From the NCBI GenBank assembly GCA_900465685.1, contig UEGR01000016.1, forward strand, positions 186,001-250,000: DNA of 64,000 bases, in the 5' to 3' direction. Below, one piece after another: positions 44,150 to 54,016 of the stretch. The notes below the pieces were generated by a model. That model made no database searches, had not been told where the DNA came from, and saw only the letters and a program-made list of their open reading frames with translations. The stretch's first letter is position 1. The number at the start of each line of letters is the position of its first letter. The position numbers and the translations under genes are program-made. This DNA comes from Hyphomicrobiales bacterium. GTDB lineage: Bacteria > Pseudomonadota > Alphaproteobacteria > Rhizobiales > Rhizobiaceae.

Positions 44150-46684
44150 ATGGATGTGTCCGAACCTGTCAATCTCACCAATTGTGATCGCGAACCAATC
44201 CACATTCCAGGTTCGATCCAACCGCACGGCGCAATGCTCGTTATGGATCAGTCTGGCCAAAATCTCCTTTTTGCTTCTGCCAATATTCCATGCATAACGG
44301 GCTATAGAGGGGATTTGATCCCTGGCACCGCCATTTCTTTGATTGTTGGCGAGAAAAATGCGCATGATTTCCGTAACGCCGCCGCCAAAGCGAGAGAGCC
44401 GGGCTTATCGTCTGTGGTACTTGGGCTTCGCTTTCCAGGCAAATCCACGCTTTTTGACGCTGTGATCCACACGCATCTGGGAAAGACTTTCGTCGAAATA
44501 GAGCCCTGCGCGGATCGAGGGCAAAGTGCTCGTCAGGCACTTGATCTCACGCGTAGCGTCATCCATCGCATTGGTCGCGAGGAAACAGTAGAGAAGGTCG
44601 CTGCAACGGGCGCGCGCCTCGTCAGGGCCATGCTGGGTTACGACCGCGTGATGATTTATCAATTTCTCCATAACGGAGCAGGTCGCGTCATCGCAGAGGC
44701 AAAATCACCCACGCTTGGCAGCTTCATGGGACAGCATTTTCCTGCATCGGATATACCCCTCCAGGCTCGACGTCTCTATCTTGTCAATACAATCAGGATG
44801 ATTTCGGACACATCCTATCAGCCCGTTATACTTTGTCCCTCACTTGCAGCAGATGAACCTGCTGTCGACATGTCCTTTGCACAGTTGCGCAGTGTTTCCC
44901 CGATCCATTGCCAATACCTTCAGAATATGGGTGTCTCCGCTTCTTTGTCGATTTCGATTGTTGTTGATGGTGAACTATGGGGCCTGATTTCCTGTCATCA
45001 CGACAGCCCGAAAGTCACCCCTCTTCCCCTGCGTATAGGAGCTGAACTGTTCGGGCAGTATTTTTCGCTACATATAGCCGATTGTGACAGACGAAAAACA
45101 CTGCAGATCACAGCAGACGCACGAACCAAGCTCGACACTATTGTATCGCAGCTGAGTATCAGTGATGAAATTCGCGACAGTCTGGGAGAACAACTCAGCC
45201 GGTTTTCCGAACTGGTTGCAGGCAACGGAGCTGCATTGTGGATGAATGGGCAGTGGCTTCAAAGTGGCGATACGCTCAACGAACATCAAACGCGCCAACT
45301 GCTCAAAGTCGCAGGCGATGAATCTCCACGCGAGCTTTGGGCAAGCCAGGAAATCAGAACCCACTTGGCCGACTATACCGGAAGCGTTGCAGGCATGCTC
45401 GCAATTCCACTTTCCATGGCGTTCAGTGATTATCTTGTTCTGTTCCGCAATGAGGAGGCCCACGCCATCGAATGGGCGGGCGAACCGGTGAAAACCACCG
45501 TCGAAACACCTTTCGGTTCCCGATTAACGCCCAGAGGCAGCTTCGATACCTGGCGGGAAGAAGTTCGCGGGCGTTCAACGCCCTGGACCACTACAGATCT
45601 CTCAGTAGCGCAGTCGATTGGCACTTACTTACGCGACGTCATCCTTCGGCAAAATGAGCTGTCTGAACAGGAAAGAGCGAAAACCGAACAGCGACGTCGG
45701 GTGTTGAACGCCGAACTCAATCATCGCGTTAAGAACATTCTTTCTCTGGTCAAGTCGATTGCGCTTCAGACAGGAGCCAACGCTGCAAATGTTGCTGACT
45801 ACGCTCAAACGCTTGAAGGGCGATTACGCGCGCTCGCATCAGCACACGACCAGTCTTTGGACGGCGAAAACGGCGGTTCGCTAGCAGAGTTGCTCAAAAC
45901 CGAAGTCAATCTCTATAGTGACACACCCGGTCGCATAACTCTGGAAGGGCCACCGGTTCATCTCGATCAAAGAGCATTTGGCGTTATCGCCATGGTCTTT
46001 CACGAGATGATGACCAATGCTGCGAAATATGGCGCTCTTTCGGTTCTGAAAGGACGCCTGAAAATCAGTTGGAAACTGGCGGCATCCGGTGATTGCGAAA
46101 TATTCTGGAACGAAGCCAATGGGCCATCCGTTACGTGGCCGTCACGAACAGGGTTCGGTAGTAAGCTGATAAGAAATTCTTTCGAATACGACCTCCGGGG
46201 AAAAGCCAGGATCGAATACCATCGCGATGGGCTTCAAGCGCAGTTTTCTGTTCCATCTCCATATGTGTCGCAATTCAGCGATGAATTGAGAACGCCAGAT
46301 ATTCCAAAAGACATTGTCGAGAAAACCCACATGAATGGAATGAAGATTCTGGTTGTCGAAGATCAGAGCCTGATCGCCCTTGATATGGAAAACACCTTAC
46401 GAAAATTGGGTGCAGAACATATTCATCTTGCCTCGAGTGCACCAGAGGCATTTGAGATGATTGAACGATCCAAACCCAATCTTGCAATTCTCGATTTTAA
46501 TCTGGGAGACCGTACTTCGGAGAATATCGCCGAATTGCTTCTAAAGCTGAAAATCCCTTTTCTTTTTACGACAGGCTATAGCGACAGGGTACTCATCCCC
46601 GAAAAGCTTCGCGACATAACCATCGTGCGCAAGCCCATAAGCGATTCTGCAATCGCAGCGGCCATCAACTCCGCTCTCGGATAG
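44150..46684 (+). CDS. bphP: Bacteriophytochrome HWE-kinase with C-terminal receiver
   Basis: 844-residue red/far-red photoreceptor. Domains in order: PAS with biliverdin-binding Cys12 (TNCDREPIHIPGSIQPHG), GAF with PASDIP at 198-203, PHY to about 510, an HWE-type histidine kinase with His525 in ELNHRVKNILSLVKSIALQT, and a receiver domain from about 731 with phospho-acceptor Asp782 (AILDFNLGD). The N-terminal Cys marks it as a biliverdin-binding bacterial phytochrome. HWE kinases often act in light or general stress signalling. The fused receiver may accept phosphate from its own kinase. The ATG at 44150 is the only start that places Cys12 correctly. It faces a divergent Crp/Fnr-heme oxygenase pair. 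Confidence 0.94.
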   Translation: MDVSEPVNLTNCDREPIHIPGSIQPHGAMLVMDQSGQNLLFASANIPCITGYRGDLIPGTAISLIVGEKNAHDFRNAAAKAREPGLSSVVLGLRFPGKSTLFDAVIHTHLGKTFVEIEPCADRGQSARQALDLTRSVIHRIGREETVEKVAATGARLVRAMLGYDRVMIYQFLHNGAGRVIAEAKSPTLGSFMGQHFPASDIPLQARRLYLVNTIRMISDTSYQPVILCPSLAADEPAVDMSFAQLRSVSPIHCQYLQNMGVSASLSISIVVDGELWGLISCHHDSPKVTPLPLRIGAELFGQYFSLHIADCDRRKTLQITADARTKLDTIVSQLSISDEIRDSLGEQLSRFSELVAGNGAALWMNGQWLQSGDTLNEHQTRQLLKVAGDESPRELWASQEIRTHLADYTGSVAGMLAIPLSMAFSDYLVLFRNEEAHAIEWAGEPVKTTVETPFGSRLTPRGSFDTWREEVRGRSTPWTTTDLSVAQSIGTYLRDVILRQNELSEQERAKTEQRRRVLNAELNHRVKNILSLVKSIALQTGANAANVADYAQTLEGRLRALASAHDQSLDGENGGSLAELLKTEVNLYSDTPGRITLEGPPVHLDQRAFGVIAMVFHEMMTNAAKYGALSVLKGRLKISWKLAASGDCEIFWNEANGPSVTWPSRTGFGSKLIRNSFEYDLRGKARIEYHRDGLQAQFSVPSPYVSQFSDELRTPDIPKDIVEKTHMNGMKILVVEDQSLIALDMENTLRKLGAEHIHLASSAPEAFEMIERSKPNLAILDFNLGDRTSENIAELLLKLKIPFLFTTGYSDRVLIPEKLRDITIVRKPISDSAIAAAINSALG

Positions 46685-46773
46685 AGTATTCTAACGGTGT
46701 GACGAGATAGAGAGAATTGGAAGACGATTATCGCCGACTACCAATCCTAGCAATAAATTGCCGGTCAAGACTG

Positions 46774-46806
46774 ACAGGGTGGCTGCGAAAATACGGGCCA
46801 CCCTGT
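46774..46806. terminator. Bidirectional hairpin terminator
   Basis: Perfect 10-bp stem ACAGGGTGGC / GCCACCCTGT with a 13-base loop and TTTGTT tail, between the convergent phytochrome and MFS genes. Confidence 0.7.
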
Positions 46807-46818
46807 TTGTTCCGATAG

Positions 46819-48021
46819 TCATTGAGCCATCTGTATCCTCGCGGTGGCACTTGTGGCTATCAGAGTTGCTCCAGCGATCGCTGCCACAGCAGAGAACAGC
46901 AGACTTCCGGCAGCTCCTTGCAAATCGACGAGCACCCCACCGAGCACCGCACCGCTCGATATTGCTATTTGAAATGTCGTCAGCATCAATGCACCTGCGC
47001 TCTCCGCTTCGTCTCCCGCAGCGCGTGTCGTGAAACTTTGTGCGCTTACCGGCACCGCTCCAAACGCTACCCCCCAGATCACTGTTGCCACGATGGCCAC
47101 AACGGGCACAGAGCCGAAAACGAAAAGCACAATCGTTGCCAATGACAAGCCAGCCGCCGCGATCGCCAAAGACATTCGGGTGCTCCGTTCAGACATAAAT
47201 CCGCCCAGCAAGTTCCCAAAGAAACCACCGATGCCAAATGCGAGCAATATTCCCGAAATCGAGTCGATACCGAACTGCGGGACATTCTCCAGAAATGGCC
47301 GGATATATGTAAAGCTGGCAAAATGAGCGGCAACGACAAAAAGAAGAGTGGTCAGGCCGATCCTAATAACAGGACGGCGTAACACCGCCACGAGTGTACG
47401 AATGCTGGCATCGCCAGAAGAAGGCAGCGATGGCACTGTCAAAAGCTGTACGATGAAGGTTACTGCTCCAATAGCCGCTGCAACAAAAAAGGCATAGCGC
47501 CATCCGAACGTCGCCCCGATCCAGGCCCCCAAAGGCGCCGCGCATACCGTAGCCACCGACACTCCCGTCATGATGACAGCCATGGCTCTCGGTAGAATCT
47601 TACTGGGCGCAAGCCTCATCGCCAATGCAACGGACATTGCCCAAAAACCGCCCAACCCTACGCCCAGAAGAATTCTGGCCGCGTAAAGGGCAGTCAAACT
47701 GTTTGCGAAAGCCGACAAGAGACTGGACAGGATGAGTGCGAAAGTGAGACTCAAAAGAACGTAGCGGCGGTCGAAGCGCTTCGTTCCAATAACGATGCCC
47801 GGTCCAGCGAATGCGGCGACGATCGCGGTCATTGTCATTGACTGCCCGGCGGCGCCCACACTCACACCAAGGTCGGCCGAAATCGGCGTGAGCAGACTGA
47901 CCGGCAAAAACTCAGCGGTTACGAGCCCGAAAACGCCAAGAGAGAGCGAAATTATCGCAGGCCACACCGCCTCCTCAATCCCATCCCGGGATTCATTTCG
48001 CGTGTTTATCTTCATGTCCAT
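46819..48021 (-). CDS. MFS transporter (DHA1/AraJ-like)
   Basis: 400 residues from the ATG at 48021, which has GGAG seven bases upstream; an ATG at 48033 would add four. Twelve hydrophobic segments, with motif A as GTKRFDRRYVLL between helices 2 and 3 and the central FGIGGFFGNLLGGFMSERSTR counterpart. It belongs to the sugar-efflux/drug-efflux DHA1 group. The divergent AraC regulator 97 bases away probably controls it. The substrate is unknown. Confidence 0.88.
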   Translation of the reverse strand: MDMKINTRNESRDGIEEAVWPAIISLSLGVFGLVTAEFLPVSLLTPISADLGVSVGAAGQSMTMTAIVAAFAGPGIVIGTKRFDRRYVLLSLTFALILSSLLSAFANSLTALYAARILLGVGLGGFWAMSVALAMRLAPSKILPRAMAVIMTGVSVATVCAAPLGAWIGATFGWRYAFFVAAAIGAVTFIVQLLTVPSLPSSGDASIRTLVAVLRRPVIRIGLTTLLFVVAAHFASFTYIRPFLENVPQFGIDSISGILLAFGIGGFFGNLLGGFMSERSTRMSLAIAAAGLSLATIVLFVFGSVPVVAIVATVIWGVAFGAVPVSAQSFTTRAAGDEAESAGALMLTTFQIAISSGAVLGGVLVDLQGAAGSLLFSAVAAIAGATLIATSATARIQMAQ

Positions 48022-48130
48022 GGCGAACTCCATTTCCTAAGTTAGGCAGAAAATAGGAGTGACGCCTCGTTGTTTCTATGATAGTAAATCCGAATAACAT
48101 GACAATTCGTCCAAATCTGCCGAGACCACG

Positions 48131-49048
48131 ATGATCGATCCACTTACGGAGATTCTGCGCGGCATAAGACTTGACGGCGTTGAATATGGCCGCTGCCAGC
48201 CATGTGCTCCATGGGCAACTCTGTTCCCATCCGGTGAGCCGGCGCGGTTCCACTTTCTGGCATCGGGTTCAGCCTGGATTCAATCGCCGGATGGAGATTG
48301 GCATGAGTTGAAGCCTGGCGATGCTGTCCTGCTCCCGCGCGGAGATGGACACGTGATTGCCAGTACACCCGGCATCACACCCGTACCCATCAGCGACTTT
48401 CCAAGTAAGAGCGTAGACGGCATCGTCAATGTCGAATGCCCCAACGCTGACGCTCGGAATCTGCTTTTCTTTGCCGTTATGAAATTCAATTTGGACAGGT
48501 TCCATCCCCTGCTTCAACTGATGCCGGGATTTATCCGAGCAAACGACTTTGCAATCAAGGAACCTTCCATTCCGTCTCTGCTTGAAAGCATGTCGCGGGA
48601 AGCCGAAATGAACCGCGTTGGAGCGTGTGGGATCATGGCACGGCTGGCCGATGTCCTGACCGCAACGATGATACGCAGTTGGGTCGAGCATGGATGCGGT
48701 GAGGCAACAGGCTGGCTTGCTGCGTTGCGCAATCATGAAGTGGGTCGGGTACTTGCGGCAGTTCATCTTGACCCCGCACGCCATTGGTCGGTCGAAGAAC
48801 TGGCAAGCATTATGGGCGCGTCACGGTCGAGTTTTGCCCAGCGATTTCTTGATATCGTAGGGGAAACCCCTGCCCGTTATGTGGCACGCACGCGTATGCA
48901 GCAGGCCCATCAGTGGTTACGTGAAGGCCAGCGCGTTGCCTCCATCGCCAACAAACTTGGTTATGATTCCGAAGCGTCGTTCAGCCGTGCTTATAAGAGA
49001 ATAATTGGCACGCCGCCTAGTTTTCACCGCCTTGCTTCAAGAGCGTGA
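48131..49048 (+). CDS. AraC-family regulator with cupin sensor domain
   Basis: 305 residues. The N-terminal cupin_6 domain (PSGEPARFHFLASGSAWIQS, LKPGDAVLLPRGDGHVI) is followed by two C-terminal helix-turn-helices (WSVEELASIMGASRSSFAQRFLD and VASIANKLGYDSEASFSRAYKRIIG). This is the arrangement of AraC regulators that control adjacent MFS exporters or oxidoreductases in rhizobia. It is divergent from the MFS gene and is the probable inducer or repressor of that exporter. Confidence 0.88.
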   Translation: MIDPLTEILRGIRLDGVEYGRCQPCAPWATLFPSGEPARFHFLASGSAWIQSPDGDWHELKPGDAVLLPRGDGHVIASTPGITPVPISDFPSKSVDGIVNVECPNADARNLLFFAVMKFNLDRFHPLLQLMPGFIRANDFAIKEPSIPSLLESMSREAEMNRVGACGIMARLADVLTATMIRSWVEHGCGEATGWLAALRNHEVGRVLAAVHLDPARHWSVEELASIMGASRSSFAQRFLDIVGETPARYVARTRMQQAHQWLREGQRVASIANKLGYDSEASFSRAYKRIIGTPPSFHRLASRA

Positions 49049-49124
49049 TGAAGTCATCAAACGGGTTCGAGCTATTCTTAGATAACGACCCAGAAATTCG
49101 GACAAAACCTATGTGAAAATTAAA

Positions 49125-49156
49125 GCCCAGGAGAGTTGTATTCAGCTCTCCTGGGC
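49125..49156. terminator. Hairpin between convergent araC and aldo/keto reductase genes
   Basis: Perfect 11-bp arms GCCCAGGAGAG / CTCTCCTGGGC with a 10-base loop. A-rich bases on the left side give a U-tract for the leftward transcript. Confidence 0.72.
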
Positions 49157-49186
49157 CAGCATTGCCTTCAATATTGTTACACCAAA

Positions 49187-50188
49187 TCAAGCGGTTGGCG
49201 CGTCGGCCGAAATCACGCCCCTATCCTTCAGGCGTCCCCAGAAGGAAGCTGGAATTTCCTGCTCGAACCAATCGACATTAGCCTTCATCTGCTCGCCATT
49301 GCGAGCACCCGAAACGACCGTGACCACAGCCGGATGCAGCGTAGGAAAGGCCAGCGCAGCCGCTTGCATGGCAATCCCTTCGGATTCGCATGCCGCTTGG
49401 ATCTCATCGACACGGCCAAGGAGATCCCCCGGCGCTTCAGCATAGTTGAACTTTCGATTGCCTGCCAGAAGACCGGAATTGAACGCGCCCGCCACGACGA
49501 TACCAACGCCTGCGCGGTGGCAACGGTCGAGAAGATCAAGGCTTTCCTGCTCAAGCAAGGTATAGCGGCCAGCAAGCATGGAGACGTCGATGTCAAATTC
49601 CTGCATCGCGTCGGATACGACCTGCCATTCGTTGACCCCTAAACCGACGGCCTTTACCAAACCTGCAGACCGCAGTTCTCCAAGCGCCTTGAACCCGCCA
49701 CCCTTGGTCAGCTGGTCCCAATAGTGTTGATGACGATCGCCGTGGGTGGCGCGACCAATGTCATGAATATACAGAACGTCAGGAGCAAACACACCAATGC
49801 GCTGGCGGCTTGCTTCCAAGGAACGCATGATCGCATTGTAACTGTAATCATAAGTCGGTCGGAATGGCAGCGGCTCCACATAAGCGTCTTCTTCTGGCCC
49901 GACCGTTTCGTCCGGCACCATGATACGTCCAACTTTCGTGCTGAGCACATACTCGTCGCGCTTGTGCTCCGTGACCATGGTGCCGAGGCGACGCTCTGAA
50001 CGCGTATAGCCATAAAATGGAGCTGTATCGAAATAACGGATACCAGCATCCCAAGCCGCATCAAAAGCACTCAGAGATTCCTGATAACTCGTCACTCGAT
50101 AGAGATTACCCATCTGGGCACAGCCGAGACCCATTAGCGTGAACGAGACGTCACGATTGCGCAACTTGCGTTTGTCTGAAACCTTCAT
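49187..50188 (-). CDS. Aldo/keto reductase (D-threo-aldose 1-dehydrogenase-like)
   Basis: 333-residue aldo/keto reductase. Catalytic Asp and Tyr are in YFDTAPFYGYTRSERRLG, Lys in STKVG and His in LYIHDIG. The sequence fits the L-fucose/D-threo-aldose 1-dehydrogenase and pyridoxal 4-dehydrogenase subgroup, which oxidise an aldose to a lactone. It follows the sugar ABC binding protein by 64 bases on the same strand, so the imported substrate is probably a related aldose such as a deoxy-sugar (inference). Confidence 0.85.
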   Translation of the reverse strand: MKVSDKRKLRNRDVSFTLMGLGCAQMGNLYRVTSYQESLSAFDAAWDAGIRYFDTAPFYGYTRSERRLGTMVTEHKRDEYVLSTKVGRIMVPDETVGPEEDAYVEPLPFRPTYDYSYNAIMRSLEASRQRIGVFAPDVLYIHDIGRATHGDRHQHYWDQLTKGGGFKALGELRSAGLVKAVGLGVNEWQVVSDAMQEFDIDVSMLAGRYTLLEQESLDLLDRCHRAGVGIVVAGAFNSGLLAGNRKFNYAEAPGDLLGRVDEIQAACESEGIAMQAAALAFPTLHPAVVTVVSGARNGEQMKANVDWFEQEIPASFWGRLKDRGVISADAPTA

Positions 50189-50252
50189 GATGAGCCGATT
50201 CCCAATCTAACCGAAAAGAGCGCGCGGATATGTTCCGCGCGCCAGCCTTAAC

Positions 50253-51197
50253 TTAGTAAAGAACGTTCTTCGCTTCCGGCTTGTCGACATTGTCCTTTGT
50301 GACAACAACGACGCCAGTATCGATTGTCTTTTCGACCTTTTCCTTCTTGAGCAGCTTCAGCAGCGTCGCAACGCCAATATCGCCCATCTGGTATGAGCCC
50401 TGAACAACAGTTGCAGCGAGTGTGCCGTCCTTGACGAATTCCTGCAAATCCTGGTTTCCGTCGAAACCGATTGCAGTAACCTTGCCCGCCTTGCCTGCCT
50501 GCTTGATCGCCCGGCCCATGCCGATTGCGGTCGGCTCATTCGCTCCAAAAATGCCCTTCAGGTCACTGTTGGCAGCAAGAACATCGGTAGTCTGGTTAAG
50601 CGCAGTGGCCATCTGCGACTGTGAATAATAAGGACCGACGATTTCCAGTTTCGAATTAGCCTTTATGTAGTCGGTAAAGCCACCCACGCGACCGATTTCG
50701 GACCCAGCTCCAGCAACATAAGACATAACCGCAATTTTGCCGGTGGTTCCGACCTTGTCGATCAGAGCTTTAGCGGCGAGCTCGCCAGCCTTTTTATTGT
50801 CCGTCGACAGGAAGGACTGATAATATTTCTGGGCACCGTCGGCGAGTTGGCTGTCGATGATGACAACCGGGATGCGCGCTTCCCAAGCCTTTTTCACAGC
50901 TGGCACGAGCGCATCAGGATCGGAAGGTGCAAGGAGTATGGCGTCGACTTTACGGTTGACTGCATTTTCGACCATATTGACCTGATCGGCGATAGCCGAC
51001 TCCGATGCAGGTCCCTGGAAAGTCATCGTGTGCTCACCCTTTGCGGTGGCAATGGCAGCATCAGCACCCTTCTGAACGTTCTGCCAGAAGGTCGAATTGA
51101 CCGTCTTAACGATAACAGCAATTTCACCAGCCGAAGCAGTGGACAATCCGCCAAAGACCATAACCGAAGCGAGAAGCGCAGTTTTGAATTTACCCAT
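50253..51197 (-). CDS. Sugar ABC transporter periplasmic binding protein (RbsB-like)
   Basis: 314 residues from the ATG at 51197, chosen for the GGAGGAAAAA site just upstream; a longer start adds four residues. The signal peptide ends TASAGE and the mature start EIAVIVKTVNSTFWQNVQKGA is typical of ribose/xylose-type binding proteins (Peripla_BP_4). Further motifs are SDPDALVPAVKKA, VVIIDSQ and GIFGANEPTAIGM. The sugar is unknown. It is encoded last in the transporter set (ATPase, permease, binding protein). Confidence 0.9.
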   Translation of the reverse strand: MGKFKTALLASVMVFGGLSTASAGEIAVIVKTVNSTFWQNVQKGADAAIATAKGEHTMTFQGPASESAIADQVNMVENAVNRKVDAILLAPSDPDALVPAVKKAWEARIPVVIIDSQLADGAQKYYQSFLSTDNKKAGELAAKALIDKVGTTGKIAVMSYVAGAGSEIGRVGGFTDYIKANSKLEIVGPYYSQSQMATALNQTTDVLAANSDLKGIFGANEPTAIGMGRAIKQAGKAGKVTAIGFDGNQDLQEFVKDGTLAATVVQGSYQMGDIGVATLLKLLKKEKVEKTIDTGVVVVTKDNVDKPEAKNVLY

Positions 51198-51269
51198 TTT
51201 TTCCTCCAACTAACCGAACCCGACCGGAGCTCGAAACGGGGGAAGGCCCTACCCTTCCCGTCCTCCTCT

Positions 51270-52322
51270 TCAGCGACGATTGCGCAGTTGGTCGATCCAA
51301 ACGGTGACCAGAATGACAAGGCCGATGATGATTTGCTGAGTGAAGGCGGACACGCCATTCATGTTCAAACCGTTGCGCAAAATGCCGATGACGAACGCAC
51401 CAATGAAGGTTCCGGAGATCGTACCTACCCCGCCGATTAATGATGTCCCGCCGATAACCGCACTGGCGATGGCATCAAGTTCATACATGACGCCCTCATT
51501 CGGCTGTGCCGTAACCAGTCGCGACATCAACACACAGCCGGTCAATCCTGCGAGCGTGCCTGAAATCAGATAGGTATAGATGGTTATCCGCGAGACGTTG
51601 ACGCCCGACAGACGCGCGGCAACAGCGTTGGAGCCAATGGCATAGATATGTCGACCGAACACGGTCCGATTGAGAACGTATGCAGCAATAGCCGCAATTA
51701 AAATCATCAGGACAACGGGATAGGGGATGCCCGGAAAGGTAACGACCGGAAATCCCTGTTCATCGATAGACTCGAACCGAAAGAGCGAACCATTACCCAA
51801 AACACCGAAGCTTTCTCCCAATCCCGACACTGCGCGGGCGCCGGTTATCTGCAACGCAACACCGCGGGCAATCAGCATCATGCCGAGCGTGGCGATAAAG
51901 GGAGGTAACTTCAACTTTGTGACAACGAGCCCGTTGATAAGTCCACAAAGCGATCCTGTCAGAATGCCGAGCAGCATTGATATCCAAATGGGCAGCTGTA
52001 ATTCCTTGACAGCCAGCGCGGCGACAACGCCGGCAAGCGCAAGTACCGAACCAACAGACAGATCGATACCACCGGTGATGATCACATAGGTCGCACCGAT
52101 GCCAAGTAATGCAATCGAAGTAACCTGAAGCGCAATTGTCATCCCATTGCCGACAGTAAAGAAAGCGCTGCTCGTTGCGGAGAAGATCGCAGCCAGCACG
52201 ACAAGACTGCCGAGTGCAGCAAACTTCTGAATAATATCCTTTTGCCGTTCGCTGAGACGCCGTCCTTTCCCTGCCGGGACTTGTGGCTGCTCTTCCGGTT
52301 TGTCGCTGATTACGTCCACCAT
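51270..52322 (-). CDS. Sugar ABC transporter permease (RbsC-like)
   Basis: 350-residue membrane protein of the ribose/xylose/galactose permease family with the signature stretch YVIITGGIDLSVGSVLALAGVVAA, GLINGLVVTKLKLPPFIATLGMM and AVAARLSGVNVSRI. It carries a basic N-terminal extension of about 35 residues. It is encoded 11 bases after the ATPase gene and 72 bases before the binding protein, so the three form one transport operon. Confidence 0.93.
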   Translation of the reverse strand: MVDVISDKPEEQPQVPAGKGRRLSERQKDIIQKFAALGSLVVLAAIFSATSSAFFTVGNGMTIALQVTSIALLGIGATYVIITGGIDLSVGSVLALAGVVAALAVKELQLPIWISMLLGILTGSLCGLINGLVVTKLKLPPFIATLGMMLIARGVALQITGARAVSGLGESFGVLGNGSLFRFESIDEQGFPVVTFPGIPYPVVLMILIAAIAAYVLNRTVFGRHIYAIGSNAVAARLSGVNVSRITIYTYLISGTLAGLTGCVLMSRLVTAQPNEGVMYELDAIASAVIGGTSLIGGVGTISGTFIGAFVIGILRNGLNMNGVSAFTQQIIIGLVILVTVWIDQLRNRR

Positions 52323-52333
52323 GCTGATTATCC

Positions 52334-53872
52334 TTATTCGCCGCGCCGACCACTGCCGGACGCGTAATGCATGATCTCTTCCTGATTGGTGTCTCGCGTC
52401 GTGAGCGTCGCAGCGATGCCCCCGCCATGAAAGACGGCGATGCGATCAGACATCCCAAGTACTTCCGGCAATTCAGAACTGATCAAAACGACCGCGATAC
52501 CACGCGCCGCAAGCTCGTCCATGATCTGATAGATTGCGAATTTCGCTCCAACGTCGATGCCACGAGTCGGCTCGTCGAAAAACATGACCCGCGGCTCACG
52601 AAACAGCCATTTGCCAATGATAATCTTCTGCTGATTGCCACCAGACAGAAGGCGAACCGGCTGATCGAGACTCGGCGTCTTGATGTTCAGGAGATCAACA
52701 TAATGCTGGCTCGCGTCCCGTTGCTGCTTTCGGTCGATAACGCCGAGACTGTTACTGACCGCCTGCATGCGCGCCATTACCAGATTGGCATCGACGGGCA
52801 TCGCGATGGCCAGACCTTGAGCCTTGCGATCTTCAGACAGGTAAGCGATGCCTGCATCGATCCCGCTACGTGGATTTGATACCTTCAATTCTCTGCCGTC
52901 GAGCATAATCGTGCCCGCATCAAGCGGATCAGCACCGAAAATTGCCCGCGCTACTTCCGTTCGTCCCGCGCCCATCAGGCCGGCAAAGCCGAGAATTTCA
53001 CCACGACGAATATCAAAGCTTATGTTTTCGAAAACATCGCGTCTTGTCAGTCCTCTCACCGAAAAAATGACATCGTCAGCAGGCTGACGGGTCGGCTCGG
53101 GAAACTTGTCTTCCAATGAGCGCCCAACCATTCGCGCAACGATCTCATCGACAGTGAGGTCAGCAAAATCATCGGTCGAGACATATCGTCCATCGCGCAA
53201 AACCGTAACGCGATCAACAATTTCCTGCATCTCATCCAGCCGGTGCGAGATATAAATAATGCCGGTGCCCTGGCTTTTCAGGTCACGGATCACCTTGAAG
53301 AGAAGCTGCGCCTCCTGTTCTGTCAAAGACGAAGTCGGCTCGTCCATAATCAGCACATTTGCGTTCAGGGAAAGTGCCTTCGCGATTTCCACCATCTGAC
53401 ATTGGGCGACCGAAAGCGTTCGCACCTGCACATTTGTATTGATGCTAACTCCGAGCCTGTCCAAGCAACGCTTGGCATCTGCGATCAACTTCTTTCGATC
53501 GACCAGAAAGCCACGCCGAGGTTCCCGCGCGAGATAGATGTTCTCTGCAACGCTCAAATGCGGCACAAGGTTAAGTTCCTGGTGGATGATGGCGATGCCA
53601 GCCGCTTCCGACTCCAGCGTCGAAGCGAACCGAACGGGCGCGCCCTTATAGGTGATCGAACCAGAATTTGGCTGATATACACCGCTGATAATTTTCATCA
53701 GCGTCGATTTGCCGGCGCCATTTTCTCCGCAGACAGCATGAACCTCACCGGCACGCAGATCGAAACTAACGCCCGAAAGAGCTTTCACTCCTGGAAATTC
53801 TTTCGATACGTTGTCGAGCTTCAACAGCGCAGGAGCTGTCTCAGATGACTTCTTGGCAGAAAGACCTCTCAT
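52334..53872 (-). CDS. Sugar ABC transporter ATPase, tandem domains (RbsA/MglA-like)
   Basis: 512-residue protein with two ABC domains. The first has an intact Walker A (GENGAGKSTLMKI) and Walker B (VLIMDEPTSSL). The second, as is usual for this family, has a degenerate Walker A (GFAGLMGAGRTEVARAI) but the signature LLSGGNQQKIIIGKWL and MFFDEPTRGIDVGAK. It energises sugar import through the RbsC-like permease. It is the first gene of the operon and is divergent from a GntR regulator 156 bases away. An AGGAGGAG site precedes the ATG. Confidence 0.93.
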   Translation of the reverse strand: MRGLSAKKSSETAPALLKLDNVSKEFPGVKALSGVSFDLRAGEVHAVCGENGAGKSTLMKIISGVYQPNSGSITYKGAPVRFASTLESEAAGIAIIHQELNLVPHLSVAENIYLAREPRRGFLVDRKKLIADAKRCLDRLGVSINTNVQVRTLSVAQCQMVEIAKALSLNANVLIMDEPTSSLTEQEAQLLFKVIRDLKSQGTGIIYISHRLDEMQEIVDRVTVLRDGRYVSTDDFADLTVDEIVARMVGRSLEDKFPEPTRQPADDVIFSVRGLTRRDVFENISFDIRRGEILGFAGLMGAGRTEVARAIFGADPLDAGTIMLDGRELKVSNPRSGIDAGIAYLSEDRKAQGLAIAMPVDANLVMARMQAVSNSLGVIDRKQQRDASQHYVDLLNIKTPSLDQPVRLLSGGNQQKIIIGKWLFREPRVMFFDEPTRGIDVGAKFAIYQIMDELAARGIAVVLISSELPEVLGMSDRIAVFHGGGIAATLTTRDTNQEEIMHYASGSGRRGE

Positions 53873-54016
53873 CGCGCTCCTCCTCCTAAAGCTCTGACAA
53901 AAGTTGCCACTTGATGGGGTAAAATAGAAATTTGGTCAAGCCGCTTTCTCGAAATTTATTAATAACTGGGTTAGAATGGAAGAAAAGGCATCGAAAATGA
54001 TCACTCTCAGCAACTT

